The translations under genes and the position numbers were made by a program. Below the pieces are notes generated by a model. That model was not told the DNA's origin. It did not search any database and saw only the letters and a list, made by a program, of their open reading frames with translations. From Aselliscus stoliczkanus (lineage: Eukaryota > Chordata > Mammalia > Chiroptera > Hipposideridae): a DNA stretch of 64,000 nucleotides. Positions within the stretch are counted from its first letter, which is position 1, and the number at the start of each line of letters is the position of its first letter. Location: the NCBI GenBank assembly GCA_033961575.1, contig CM066728.1, positions 111,451,852 to 111,515,851 on the forward strand. The letters are read 5' to 3'. This document shows, piece after piece, positions 33,060-45,609 of the stretch.

Positions 33060-33460
33060 CTTGTCTCAGGTCTCCTAATTTCAGCTTTAAAATATTAGTA
33101 GTTTTCATGAATTCCAATAGATGTGTTATAACAATATCTGTCTTCTTTATTCCACCTTTCCACTGCCCATATTAGTTGCTCTATAAATGTAAAGTAGCAT
33201 TTTTATACAGTGTTTATCCATACATTCTGTTTAAAGTGAGGACATTCTAGGGGCTCTCTAAATCCAAGCCCCTGCTGCAATAATTGTGTCTGCAGCAGCA
33301 ATGGCAGTGCCTGAGACTGATAGCATAGCTAAGTGCTTGACAAATTTCCACCCATCTTCCAATAAGGCCCGAGCCCATTTTCCAATAAAGCTGATGAAAC
33401 CTGATAAAAAAACGTTAAAGGAATCAAAAGGCCCCCAGGCTAAGTGGAATCATATCTCGT
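33060..33460. promoter_or_regulatory. Candidate conserved non-coding element
   Basis: A repeat-free block with 'gctgcaataattgtgtctgc' (33273-33292) next to 'agcagcaatggcag', and two copies of 'ttccaataa' (about 33357 and 33381). The composition is typical of vertebrate conserved non-coding DNA. Inference only. Confidence 0.3.
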
Positions 33461-33829
33461 GAAATTCCACATTCAGCATCATCTATATTGGAAATATTAA
33501 AAAATTCATATATAGTGAAATGATAGATACTTATGTCACTATTTTAGAAAGTTACGCTGACAGAGCTGGCCCTGACCCCTCACTAAGCGCTCCTGCCTGA
33601 GTGTATGAGGACGGCGTTATTGACCCGCGGGCCCTGCTGAGGCGTGCCCTGCTCTGGGTGGTGATGAATGCCCTGAACCGTCTGTACTCCCTCGTCTGAC
33701 GAGGCTGTGGCTGGCCTTGCAGAGAATGCCGTCAGGTACCACGAGGGCTGGGAGACACCCCAGAGGGGACAGTCTGGCTGTCCAGGTGGCAGGACACCTT
33801 GGCCACTGCCGCCCAGGCACCGTCCTCCC
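33461..33829. other. Unassigned sequence
   Basis: No gene recognised. Several 60-105 codon frames overlap on both strands and none has a domain signature. Confidence 0.3.
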
Positions 33830-33935
33830 CACCCCCGATGCCTGCCTGCCTCTGGTTCATATCTCTGCTCAAATGTCACCGCCGCCAAGAGGGCCACCCT
33901 GACCTCCTTTCTCTCTCTGTGATTATGAATGCCTC
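33830..33935 (+). mobile_element. L2-like fragment, sense
   Basis: 'ttcatatctctgctcaaatg' and 'tcaccgccgccaagagggcc' followed by 'accctgacctcctt' resemble the L2 'ctcaaatgtcacctcctc...ccttccctgacc' landmark. Confidence 0.45.
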
Positions 33936-34660
33936 CTATGGTGTAGTTATTGCAGTGTCGCCCATTGGCTCATGAACTTAAATAGAACACGGGCCAGTTT
34001 GAACACAGTATCGATCTGCACCGTCCTCGCTATGGTGGGGCATGACGCACGGTCTTCACAGGGCAGGGCTGTGCTGAATGCTTGTTGACTGGTGGGTGCA
34101 AGGAAGACAGAAAAGCGAGCGGAATGCCCTGAAGCAAATGGCGGTGAGGGGTGTGATCAGAGACAGCAGTGGTCTCACCTGGAAAGAAGCCATAGAGGAC
34201 GCTGTGGCTGGTGTCACCTTCAGGAATTATTCTTGGTATTATTACATGATGGAGGATGGCAGATGCCGTAAGAAGGCCAAGTTCAGCTGAATATGATGAC
34301 AATTCTCCAATAACCACAGTAGCTAAAAATGGAGCAGGAGTTTGGGGAAAGGAATAGGTTTCTGGTGCCACCTGCTCCCCAGCCCAGGTCATAGAGTGTT
34401 TCCACAAGTGATGGCAAGGTGGAGGGGCACGAGCCCCTGACCCCAATCCCAGTCCCTTTCTCTGGTGTCTGCATCTCCAGGGAGATCACTTTCCTCCTCT
34501 GGGGGCCACTTACACCTCGGGTGGGACGGTCATGACCCCCGAGCGGTCTGCTCTCCCAAAAGTTAACCTGACTATGCTTGTTTCTACTCTTGTGCTCTTG
34601 CACCAAGCCCAGAATTTTTGTTTCTCAGTTTGATTCTGTGAGATCATCACCGCTCCTCAT
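33936..34660. other. Unassigned sequence
   Basis: No gene or named repeat recognised. Confidence 0.3.
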
Positions 34661-34872
34661 TGTGTAGAGTTAGTTCAGTCATTCAGCACATACGTCCCAG
34701 AGGGGAATGGCAGAAGAGGGTAAACAGGGTCAGATAGATGGGCAGGAAAAGAGAACTGACTCTGGGTGGTGAGCACACAATGTGATGTATGGATGACGTA
34801 TTACGGAACTGTACACTAGAAACATAATTTTACAAACCATTCTCACCCCCATTACATTTAATAAAAAAGAAA
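34661..34872 (+). mobile_element. Second copy of the young-type L1 3' end, sense
   Basis: 'cccagaggggaatggcagaa', 'gggtggtgagcacacaatgt', 'gatgacgtattacggaactg' and 'ctcacccccattacatttaa' parallel the 28.2-kb copy, followed by AATAAAAAAG. It is more diverged than that copy and 5'-truncated. Confidence 0.7.
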
Positions 34873-36189
34873 CATACATGCTGCATGTTCTGTATGTTCT
34901 AGTCCTAAGCACTAGAAATCCTATTATAAAATGGTTCACATAGAATGACGAAGAGGGTCCCTGTCCTTAGTGGGACTGATCCACTGCTGGAGACGAGATG
35001 TGGAAGGAACCGTGCTCATCCCTGGAACACCCAAGGTGTGTGGTGCCCGCTCCCACCGCGTTAGCTCCCACGATGGCTTCCTCTGGAAAGCAGGGTACGG
35101 AAAGTGTCCACGTGTGGTAGCAGTCTTAGATTTGGATGTTACTGATTAATTTGGGAAGCACTGTACCCCATTTACATGTGAAAGCATTACATTGTAAGAA
35201 TAAGGTACATCTCCCATCATATGCCTTTGGTTTGGGAAGCTGTGAAGCCCCAAATAAGGTAATGTTCATTCAAAATTTCCTAGGTCATTTAATAATTTAT
35301 ATATAGCAATTTAACTGATCAAAACAACAATGCAAGCCTATGAAAGAATGAAGCAAAGCTCCATTCTAGAAACCTCAGAAAAAATAGATCACAGCATCAG
35401 TTTCATACAAGAAGGTGAACATTTTCAAATTTAAAACTAGAAACTAGTTTAAGTAATGTTTTTCAAAGTGTTTCTGGTCTGTTTATTTGTTTTTTTGAGT
35501 GAGATAACTGGGGGAGTTTATTATGGATTCTGGGCCAGAATTGGAACAGGGACAAAGACGTGAATGAAGGAATTTGGGCTTGTTCAGAACCAGCTGGTGT
35601 TCCATGGAGCGTTCTCCCAATAGTTGGAATACGGGGCACCCCAGCTTCACAGAAAATGTAGAGAGGTTTCTAGATTACAGAACACGAGTCTTTGATGAGA
35701 ACCTACAGCTAACAGCTCACCCCAAATCACTAACCTCAGATCAAAAGACGTGCAGCTTGAAGAAAGACAGAGAAAACAAATTAGGAGACGCAACACATGT
35801 CTTTTAATAGGGGTTCCGCTTACAGGAACGCTGTGTTTGCTTGGAAATAAAAGTCTGTCCTCATGAGGCTGAGGGGGGCACTGACAGAGCAGTCCTCTGC
35901 CCATGGACCCTCTGGGTTTTACGTCCAAACCCACGTGGCAAAGCACACAGGTGACAGTGGGATTGGCCCTCAAACTGCACTCACCTGATCTGCATTTTCA
36001 TCACACAGGACATCAGATGCCAGGTCCCATGATGAGTAAACAGCTTGGCGAAGGATTCAGTCCCAGGGATTAGAAAGAGAAGATTCAGTCTCAAGGTGAC
36101 AAGATAACCCAGAACTTGAGGGACAAATGGGAGGAAGATGCATTTATTTCATTCTCCAAATGCCAGGAAACCCACTTTTCTTCATAAGT
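34873..36189. other. Unassigned sequence, AT-rich in the middle
   Basis: No gene recognised. 35100-35500 is AT-rich and repeat-free. Confidence 0.3.
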
Positions 36190-36890
36190 GTAGTGCATTG
36201 AATGGTGGCGCTCGAAAATGATGCGTTCCCCAGAAACTGAGTGTGACCCTGTTTGGGGAAAGGGTCTTTGCAGTTCTCATCAGGGATCCTGAGATGAGTT
36301 CATCCTGGATTATGGTGGGGCCTCAAACCAGTCATGCGTGTCCGCTCGGGAGGTCAAAATGAAATGCCAGAGACCGGGGGTGGGGGGGCTCAAACAGCAG
36401 GTACTGATTTCTCATAGTGCAGGAGGCTGGGAGCCCACAGTCAGCATGCTGGCCTGGTCCTGGGGTCCGTACAGACAGCTGCCTTCTCGCCGTGTCCTCA
36501 CATGGCCTTTCCTTGGGATGTCCATGTGGAGAAAGAAATCTCGCTCCCTCTTCTTAGAAGGACTCCAGTCCTATTGGATCGAGATCCCCACCTTCATGAC
36601 CCCATTTAACCTTAATTACCTCTAAATATCTCCAAATACAGTCACATTGGTAGTCAGAGTGTCAACATAAGAATTTTAGCAATTCAGTCTGTAATAGTCC
36701 ATGACGCAGCTGTAGGCTGAGGAACCCCCAGAAGCTGCTGACCGACAGCCCCTGGAGGGAGCGCGACCCTGACGACACCCAGATCTCACACTTCTGGCCT
36801 CAGGTGCCTGAGAGAAACATTTCTATCATTTAAGCTGCCACATTTCAGGTAACTTGTTATGAAAGTTACAAGAAACTAATGTAAGAGCTA
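36190..36890 (+). mobile_element. MaLR-type LTR, sense, split by an antisense LTR
   Basis: The left part (36190-36340) has 'gcattgaatggtggcgctcg', 'actgagtgtgaccctgtttg', 'gaaagggtctttgcagttct' and 'catcctggattatggtgggg'. The right part (about 36697-36890) has 'tcacacttctggcctcaggt', 'atcatttaagctgccacatt' and a terminal 'gttacaagaaactaatgtaa'. Together they form one LTR interrupted by the element at 36341-36696. Confidence 0.65.
36341..36696 (-). mobile_element. MaLR-type LTR, antisense, nested
   Basis: 'tactgatttctcatagtgca', 'tcgccgtgtcctcacatggc', 'cttcttagaaggactccagt', 'catttaaccttaattacctc' and 'tatctccaaatacagtcaca' follow the reverse complement of the same LTR class, ending near 'aattcagtctgtaatag'. 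It sits inside a sense LTR and is therefore younger. Confidence 0.75.
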
Positions 36891-39800
36891 ACCTCCAAAT
36901 ATTACCAAACGGGAAACAACAAATGTGTTTCCCATTTAAACAGTGTAAATCCATAGATTGGCTAACATCACTGAAGGGTCACTGTCATGAAATCTGTGCC
37001 AATTATTGGAGTCAGTGCAGGGGAGGTTGCAGCTACTACGCCCCAGACATGTGACTGAGGACAAGCCAACGCTGTTGGCCTTGGGGTTCGGGTCCTGCGG
37101 AGTCGCCTCAAATGGCTCCGGGGTGGGCGTCCCCTTCATTCAACCAGGAAAGTGAGTAGATCTCTGAAAGCTGCAAGGACTGCCATGCCCCACCCTGAAT
37201 GTCCGAAAGGACCGCTTCCGGGCTGGATGCTGGCGCTCAGCTGACGCCCCGGACCAAAGCAGCTCTAGTGAGCAGGTCTGTCTGTGTGGATGGACCCACA
37301 TAGCCAGGCCCGGGGTCCCCGCTGGCTTGTCCTCGGTCCTGTGCTGACCACTGTGCTGGCCACTGATTGACCTTCTCACTTTCTGGCCTTATTGCCTCCA
37401 CAAAGTCTTCTTGGAGACACTCGCTGAGCGCACGAGAGGCCATGAGTAGGCCAGGCCCCCTGGCAGCTTCAGCACGGATGGTATAGGAGAAAACATGAGA
37501 AATAATGATTGCTGCCACATTGAGGGGGCTCTCTGTCCGAGGAAAGGACCTCTCACACCTCCAATCCTTTAGGCTGGGAGCAGTGTCCCATACTGGCTTC
37601 ACTCTGCTCTCAACATGGAGCAGTTAGAGGAGGCCTCTGCCCATGTGTCTGGCTGGGACCCTAAAACCTTTCAGGTCTCCCCGTGAAGGACGGAAAATCG
37701 GGATGGAGCCAAGGATCCTTCGAGGGGTCAGAGCCACCCCACCTTTTGCTCTTGGACACCTTTGCTCTGTCAGCATGGAGGACCCCCAGCTTCACAGCCT
37801 GGACGCGGGGAGCTGCACAGAGGCATTCTCCCTGGCACAGTCCATGGGGTCCCCAGCGGTGTCCCCAAATGAAAGCCAGAGCTCTGGGTTCCGCAGGTGT
37901 GTTTAGAAGTCACAGAAATGCATACATTAGATTTCAGATCAGCTGATCGATTTCCTGCCAATACAGGATTGCTCGCAAGTGTGCGTCCTCCTGGGTGTGT
38001 CAAACTCCATTTTGAAGGATTCGTGCAACTGGCCCCTACTTCCTTTGGCAGATTGCTCTGTAAGTAAATAAGCTCCACACCAGGCCAGCCCTTTTTTTCT
38101 TTCTTTCCTCACATCAGCCATGAACACATGTCACGATTTCATGTCATCACTCCACATATGTCTGGTTCAGTTATTTTTCCTTCTGGATTCTAACTCGATG
38201 GCAGTTAAGTCACCCTAAGAACTGTGTGTCCTGTAGATACTGATCTAATGTCCATTTGTTAAGCACAAAATTTGGGGGAATCTGCAATCTAGAAAACCTG
38301 TACCAATATACATGCACACGTCTGCTCCCAGGCTCCCAGCAGGACCATCCCCACAGATGGAGGGACCCAAGACTCCAGGTCTCGGCATGACCAGCGCACA
38401 CCCTAGTAGGGCTTCTTGCACATTGGCCTGGCGTGGGTTACAGCCTCATTTCCCATCCCAGGGATATGAAGACCGTCATTTGGGTCCGTCACCTCTCTGT
38501 GGCTAAGTACAGTCTTGGAAAGCAACCCTCCTGGTGGTCCTGTGGGCATGAGCCCCGGGCTCAGCCATGCCCACACTCTGCTGTACGCGGCGTTGGACAG
38601 CACAGCAAGCATGGAGGCACCTCCCTGAGGGCCAGCAGTGGGTCTCTCCCTGAGCCTACCCCTCCCACTGGGGGGCTGAACCCCCCCAACCCAGCACCTC
38701 CTAGCTGATGAGTCCTAGTCCTTCTCCAAGGCGCATGCTCTTCATGCGATATATTCCCGCTTATTTAAGTCAGTTGCGTTTCTTACAGCTAAGGAAGCCT
38801 TGCTTTGCCACAAGACCATTCTGTCCTGGGGGTCACGGGTCACTCTGAGCGTCCCCCAGTGGTACCTGGGCCAGGCCCCCCACTGCCTGTAGGAGCAGCT
38901 CTGTCTTCCAGATCCTGAGAAGCTCTCAGCGCCCCCCCGCCCAAAGCGCTCCCCCCCCACACACAAAATGGCCCCATTTGAATACACATTTGCATTTGCC
39001 GAGCACTGACTATGCCCCAAGGCTCTGTCAGCTGATTTGGAAGGACAGTAGTGAGCCTGGCAGGGGCCAGGCCAGGTATCGCGGGTGTGTGGCACGAGTG
39101 GCGGTAGCAGTGGCAGCAGCTCCTCGCAGTGGAGGTGCTGGACACCGGACAAAGACAGGTAAGCCAGGGAGGGAGGCGGGCAGACCTCAGGCAGCGGTCA
39201 GCTGGGACCCTAGGCAGGATGGGCTGAGGAGGACAGCTGCGCAGGCTGGGTCCCCCTCACGCTGAGTGAGAGCCTACAAAGGTGGAGAGGAGGCCCTTCA
39301 GTCTAAGTTCAGAGCTGCTGTGGGTTAGCAGGCACCGGGGCCCCTGCCTCGCCTTCTCAGGACCCAGAGTATTTCTAGCCAGAGGTGGCCTAAAACAGCC
39401 AGATGACAACTGCTGCGTCAGCCCCGCTGGGAGTGGGCAGGTCCGGCGCGGTGAGGCTGCTCTGAGCGGCGGGGTCACTGGGACTTGAAACGCTTCGTAC
39501 CGGCGTTTATGTTCCCCTGTGCGGCCATTCTCTGTGTGAGCACGTCAGAGCTGGGACGTCGGGACACTGCACGTGGGAGCACGGGTTATGCTCGGAAGAG
39601 CTGAGACTGCGCCGTCCATCCCGGTCTGACGCACAGCCACCGGACAGCGTGCCCTTCAACGGTGGCCTGTGTCTCCTCAGCTTCCAGGGGCCAAAGCTGA
39701 CAAAGCCCTGCGCCGGGAGAAGGGAGCCCCCACCCAGGTCAGGCTCAGGCTATAGGCCACGGGCATGCATGGTCTGTTCCTCAGGTCCTGGGGAGTGGCT

Positions 39801-40292
39801 CTCAGGTATTTCCGTGCAGGGGCTGTGACCCCTGAACCTGCCATGCCTCACACCCTATGGTCCCCCTGGGCCAGGCTCCCCTGAGACATGCGGCTCTGTG
39901 TGGCATGGTGTGTCCAGCTTCATTACTCAGAGGTTGCCCATGGCCTACTGTTGCTTCTGGGGTGCATGGCGCCTTCCTGGAGGTGGCATCCTGAAAAAGC
40001 GGACCCAGCAGGGCTACCTGAGGAGCCTCCGTGCCCACGCCCACTGTGTCAGTGTCAGGGCGCCCACCTAGAGGCACTCTCGGCCACTTCAGGGCTGTGC
40101 GGGTGACTTTCAGAGAAGCCCTGCTGTGTCAGAGATGATCTGACTCACCTACAATGTCATGCATTTAACGCTGCTTCTCTCCTGAATATTTCTCTGAGTC
40201 ACAGGGAGAAAGTGGATGCGCTCCCGGAGGTAGAGAGGCATCCCCGAGTGGCCCTGCGAGCTGGGACGTGGGGGCCGGGGAGAGGCATGTTT
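36891..40292. other. Unique GC-rich sequence without recognised gene
   Basis: About 3.4 kb with no named repeat. Many frames of 60-136 codons overlap on both strands, as expected in GC-rich DNA; none shows a domain, signal peptide or family motif that I recognise. A C/G-rich tract lies near 38930-38960. Confidence 0.3.
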
Positions 40293-40420
40293 GTTCCCTG
40301 TGGTGGCTGGAACAAATGACCACAAACTCAGCGGCTTCACACAGATTTATTACCTCCCAGTTCTGGAGGTCAGGCATCAGCAGTGGCTCTCACCGGGCTA
40401 CAGGCGAGGTGACGACCGGG
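40293..40420 (-). mobile_element. MaLR-type LTR 3' end fragment, antisense
   Basis: 'ggtggctggaacaaatgacc', 'acaaactcagcggcttcaca' and 'ttattacctcccagttctgg' follow the reverse complement of the LTR 3' end. The rest of the element cannot be followed. Confidence 0.6.
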
Positions 40421-41240
40421 CTGTTACTCCTGGTAATAAACTGGTGTGACAGCCATGGACCTCAGACCCATGCATTGCACTCTCAGCCATGCCCACAGTG
40501 TCCCCACGCTCCTTCGTCACACCTTGCTGGGGTGCTCCAGGGAGGAGCCGCTGTCCTTGGAAATCACTGCAGTGGCACTGTCCCCAAGCTAAGCCCACGC
40601 CGGCCCGGGGCTGAGCTCTGAGATAACACGCAAATGCTCATCTCACTGGGTACCAGGCGCGAGGCTCTGGGGCTCTGCCTTGTTGGGCCCCAGGCCACCG
40701 TGACTGGCTGCTAAAGGCTGAACCCCTGAAGCGACATGGTCTGGTGCCTGTTTCCGATGCAGCGGCTGCTCTCTGTCCCGGATGAGCGTGGCCCCTCCCA
40801 CGTGGTGAGCCCCCTAATTGCCAGCAGATGCGATGCTGTGGGGGCTTTGAGAGCTCCTTTTGGCAAGCAGGACCCATCTTCTGCCCCCGGGGTTGGAACC
40901 CGGACAAGCGCCTTCCTTACAAACGCTGGAACAATGGACCCTGACCTGGGCTTCTTAAAAGCCAGAATAATCTCAGAGAAATATTTGTGCTTGTCCTTTA
41001 GTTTGACACAGTGTACAAATAAATTATTGTTATAGCAGTGTCAAGCATTCATCTTTCATTAAGCAAATGTGAAAGAAAGACAGACGTCACTGGTTACACA
41101 CGTATCTGAAAACAATAGAAGCAAATAATGAAACAGTGAACGGCTTAAGAACGCATTTTCATTTTTTTGAAGTTGTGATATAATTCCTGGGCCAATTTTT
41201 AACAAGTTCATATTTAATTGAACTCAACAAAGTATTACCC
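40421..41240. other. Unassigned sequence
   Basis: No gene recognised. The AT-rich part from about 40960 is repeat-free. Confidence 0.3.
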
Positions 41241-41400
41241 ATATTAAGCTTTTTTAATATATTAAATTATAGTATTATATGTCATCTATTATTTAATTAT
41301 ATTATTATGCTTATATTATTTATATTATTTTATTTATATGCATTACGCTTAATTATATTATTATATTGCACTAAATTAAGTTATGACATCATTAAATGCC
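41241..41400. repeat. Degenerate TA-rich low-complexity tract
   Basis: Irregular TTATATTA-type repetition with almost no G or C. Confidence 0.8.
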
Positions 41401-42379
41401 TATACATCTGTGTATCTGATCTGAGTGTATATAAGGTGCTGTATTAACCAGTATAGGATTATTGTGTATGTATATGTCATACCTATAGACAGAGAGAGAA
41501 TATATAGGGAGATAGGTCCCAGTTAATTAGTTAATTAGGTGAACACGACACAGCACTTTTCCTGGGACTGTGGAGTCTCCTAGGAGAGCCGTGACAGGAC
41601 CGAAACCACTGCAGCGTCGGGAAGGATGAAGCCTGTGGAGATGGAGAGGCTGAGACCAGGCCGTCTGCCGGCAGTCGAACTCCAGCTGGGCTTGTCGGCT
41701 GGGCTTGGCCTCCCAAAGCAGCGCTGGGTGGGGAGGGTGCTTCCGACAGGCGAAACGCCAGGCAGAGTACCACTGACGTTCAGGAAGGGAGCGGTGACGC
41801 TGGACCTTCGTAAGAAGCCATCCTTGCTATTGAAACACCTTCTTCCGTGTGCAGGGTCAGTGCGCCTGGAATAGCTGATAGGGCAATATGCCCACTTCTT
41901 CCAGCCACCTGTCACCCAGAGGACGGTGCTTATTCCCTTAGAGTGGACCTGTACTTGCAAATGCGGACTGCCACAAATAGGAAACCTTTCTGAACTTAGG
42001 GCAGCATTCTTCTCCAACATTTTTAAAGTCCTGATCGAACTCCTATCTTCTCGCCCAGCACTTCTGTACCCCTGATGCTGGTGGAAACGAGCTTGCACTT
42101 CGCTGATGCTGAAAGAAGCCGTGTCCTTAACTTTCCCCAGACATTATTTGGGTGAAGGGAGGGCATCTGACGGGAGCACCTAGGTGACACAATCGCAGCC
42201 TCCCCAACACCGTCTCCAGGGAAGCACCTGCAAACGCCTCCCTTGTTATTTCTGTGGGCCCACACTTGAGCTACTTGAGGCCACGGAGACTGTCCTGGCA
42301 AAACCTTTGTGGATTTCTCCTACAAACTGAGGCTGAATTCCATGGGAGATGACAGATGACTTCATATACCATGCAAGCA
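41401..42379. other. Unassigned sequence
   Basis: No gene or named repeat recognised. The 172-codon minus frame (41580-42098) has no domain signature. Confidence 0.3.
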
Positions 42380-43110
42380 GGCCCAGACAATAGCTTTAGC
42401 CATGACTGATTGCCTAGCTGTAACCCACTTTATGTTAAGTGCATTCTTGCTGTTCAATTCCGCCACTGTAATTTTGTTCTTCTGCATTTGCTGGCCCTCG
42501 GTGGACTAACCAGGTTCCTTCAGTAATGATTTCTTTTCTATTGTATTGTTTTCTGCATAATCAAGTTGGTAGGTGGGGGTTTGGGTGACACGGCCATCTG
42601 TCAAGTTCATTTGCTCTGAAAATGCAAGAAATAATGGCCTCTACAACTTGGGGCTATCCGTTTGTTATAAGAGAGGAATATCAGCTTTTACCCTGTGCTA
42701 TCTTCTCATCTCTCCAAATTGTTTTTCCTCTTTCAATAAGATGCACAGACACTTCCTCCTACATGATGTGCTGTTTGCGTGTTTGGGTTCTTTTTAGGGG
42801 GGAAAAGCGTATTTATTCCCCTATCACTTGTCCACCCCGTCTTGCGATTTATGCAGACAATCCAATTAAGGAGATGCACTAACATCCAGCTTAATGTGCC
42901 TGTCGCGAGACTGAAGAGGCTGCCACCACCTGGCCCGCCCAGGACTTCCCTCCTATCAGCTCTTCTGACAGGCAAAATGCAGAAGCTTTAGGGCGCCGGG
43001 GAGACGGGGTGCCATCAAGCGAGCGGGGAGCTGGAATGCCGCTTCACTTCCCTCCTCGGAAATAAAAAGCTGGTAAACTCTTATCAAATTTACTGAAGTC
43101 ACACACTGAC
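42380..43110. promoter_or_regulatory. Candidate conserved non-coding element
   Basis: About 700 bp with no transposon trace. It holds 'tgcataatcaagttgg' near 42554, 'aatccaattaaggagatgc' near 42859 and 'ttgcgatttatgcag' near 42842. Short open frames on both strands lack protein character. Best read as possible regulatory DNA. Confidence 0.35.
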
Positions 43111-43719
43111 ACCTACCCAGACTGAAAGAGATGAGCCATGGGGACAGGGAAGAGGCTTTGGGGGATTCCAGCATTTCTCCCACTTAGAAGAACAGGAGTA
43201 AGTTATGGAAAAGTATTTGTAAGCTTCTTTCCTAAGAAAGGATGAAATGGATAAGGGTACGAGCTGATAATGGGGAGAAAATTTTCCAAGTTAATGAATC
43301 CTTCTGAATTAAAAAATTATGCATGGAGGTCATTGTCAGCAATGGGGACAGGTTTGATATGTTTTGTAACATTTTTGCTGCCATCCAAATTATCCCCAGA
43401 GATAAACGGGACCGAGGAGGACTCGGAAGCCCTTTGCAAGTACCTCCCTCGTCTTGAATTGATGTATGAGACTGTGATGGCCACACCCCACAGGGCTGTG
43501 AATGCGGTCTCTGCCCCAGTGCTGAGAAGAGCCTCATGCCTGCCCTGCATCTGAGGATGTTGGCCAGGAACCCCACCTTGGTGCTGTTCAAGTGGAGGGC
43601 TGTGCTGCACAGAGGGGCTGGCCCAGCATAGGTACGCTCAAGAGGAAATTGGCTCTCAGGATGGCTAGGCAGGATGCTCCAGGGAAACAGGCCCAGTAGG
43701 AGATGTCCATTTAAGTGCT

Positions 43720-43721
<2 letters not shown>
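43111..43721. other. Unassigned sequence
   Basis: No gene recognised. The 267-codon minus frame that spans 43232-44035 is rejected: its middle is the (CT)n run read as Ser-Leu. Confidence 0.35.

Positions 43722-43773
<52 letters not shown>
43722..43773 (+). repeat. (GA)n microsatellite
   Basis: About 26 uninterrupted GA units. Confidence 0.97.
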
Positions 43774-43777
<4 letters not shown>

Positions 43778-44535
43778 AAGGAACTGGGTCGCAGAATTTG
43801 GGGGTTCAGGGGTGCGAAGATCTGCCATCTGCAAGCTCGAGGCTCCACAGAGACACTGATGCACTTCCAGTTCGAGTGTGAAGACCTGAAAACCGAAAGA
43901 GCTCATGATAGAGCCCCAGTCCGAGTCCAAAGGCAGGCCCAGCTCAAAGACCGTGAGGCAGAGGGAGGCCTCCCTTACTCCGCCTTTTATTCTATCCAGG
44001 CCTCCAGCTGGCTGGCTGGGACCCACCCACACCAAGAGGACAGTCTGGTTTACTCAGCGCACCCATCCAAGTGTTCACTTCACCTAGAAACACCCTCCTA
44101 GACACACCAGAATAATGTCTGATGGGGTGTCTGGATGCCCTTTGGTCCAGTCAAGGTGACTGTCGCAGGTGACATTACCTTGCTTGTCTTTGCACAGAAT
44201 TCCAATGAGATCTCTGCTTCTGTCTTAGGAGAGCATCTGGGGGACTCCAAGGTGGTACGAGCAGGTGGCTTCAGAACCGTCTTACCTGCCCAGTTGCTGC
44301 TGAGAACAGGGACGGCGGGGACAGGATGCCCACCAGCAAGAGCCCCAGAACTGCAGGTGCTTCTGGGAGAAAGCCCCACTGCCTCTGGCTTTGCAGGCAC
44401 ACACCACGTGCCCTCAGCCCCTCGCGAGAGGAGCCAAGTTTTCCCACTCGTCTCCCGGGGCTTAAAGAACGAACCGTTCTGAAGTTGTGCCCTCAATGGC
44501 ACTAAGGGCGAACCTGTGTTGCTTTAAAAATGCAG
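43774..44535. other. Unassigned sequence
   Basis: No gene or named repeat recognised. The 115-134 codon frames at 44098-44502 overlap on both strands. Confidence 0.3.
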
Positions 44536-45085
44536 CCTCGTTACAAATCCGAACTTCAGCTGGAAGCAGCATTACTCAGAAGACATTGTTGGCTAATAGT
44601 CAACCCACACGGAACATGTGGTGGATTTTGTTAAGTGTTTTCTATGCACTTGAAGTAATTCTTGCTGGATTTTAATAGCCTTGATCCTATAACAATTGAG
44701 TCGCTAATTTCAATTCGCACCACCCCCCTACCCCCAAATTGAACATCACTCAGAAAGACTGGCTATTTTTAGCATTGACTTTAGGAAGGGCAGTGGGTGA
44801 AAAACTAACAGGACTGAAGCTACTTCTAGCGACAGATCCCTGACGGGAGTGTTCCCTCCGAGTCACAGTACGTGTCACACATTATGCACACTGGCTCAGG
44901 AGAGGCACAGCTCGGGGTCATTATAACCTGACAGCGAGTGAGCTGCACTTCTCTTTGATTACCCAGGCCCTTGTAGATATTTTATTGTCCCTAATTTGTG
45001 CTAATGATAAGCATTCTCCCAGGCTGTTTCAAAGTATTTAGAGATGAGGTCAACTTTATGAATAGACCTGAATGTCTGGTTCAGC
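44536..45085. promoter_or_regulatory. Candidate conserved non-coding element
   Basis: A repeat-free block with 'ctaatttgtgctaatgataa' near 44991-45010, a TCF/LEF-like CTTTGAT near 44953 and 'cgctaatttcaattcgcacc' near 44702. Motif-based inference only. Confidence 0.3.
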
Positions 45086-45590
45086 AGTGTTGGGAGCTGG
45101 AGCCGTAAAAACCCTCTGAAGGGCCAGTGACATGTTGGGTGGGGGTTGCCAAACCTCTTCTCGTGTGAGCAGAGGAGCCCTTTGGAGAGACATGTGTTGT
45201 CCATCTAGAACATTCCTCTGCTTTCTCGTGACTTCTCAAAGACCCTTCATTGGATTCCAGCAAAGTCCTCCACTCTGGGAAGTGCACTTATTAATAGTAA
45301 AACATTTACATAAAACACGAAAGGGAGCACCAACAGTGATGACTTCCAAATGTCTCTGAACCTGAAGACACCTCATCCTTTACAAAGGGAAATAGAAGCT
45401 TCAAAACTGCCCATAGCCAGGAGCTTTTGGGGAAGGGAAATTGGCCAGCACTGATCATGTGCGACTTCTAAGGTCCCTAAAACCTTCCCCAGGAGCCTGA
45501 CAAAATGTATCAACTGGATAATTTATCAAAGTGGGTTATTAGTTTCCCCCCTTTTCTCAATGCTGCGCGTTCTGCAGTTGGTCTCCTTGC
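45086..45590. other. Unassigned sequence
   Basis: No gene or named repeat recognised. Confidence 0.3.
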
Positions 45591-45599
45591 CTCTGCACG

Positions 45600-45609
45600 T
45601 GATTGACAG
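45600..45609 (+). promoter_or_regulatory. PBX-MEIS/PREP composite site
   Basis: An exact TGATTGACAG decamer, the preferred composite site of PBX with MEIS/PREP TALE homeodomain partners. A second exact copy lies 1.9 kb away. Confidence 0.4.

Noticed and set aside
43232..44035. Longest open frame, 267 codons on the minus strand
   Set aside because: Its centre is the (CT)n microsatellite read as Ser-Leu repeats, and the flanks show no domain.
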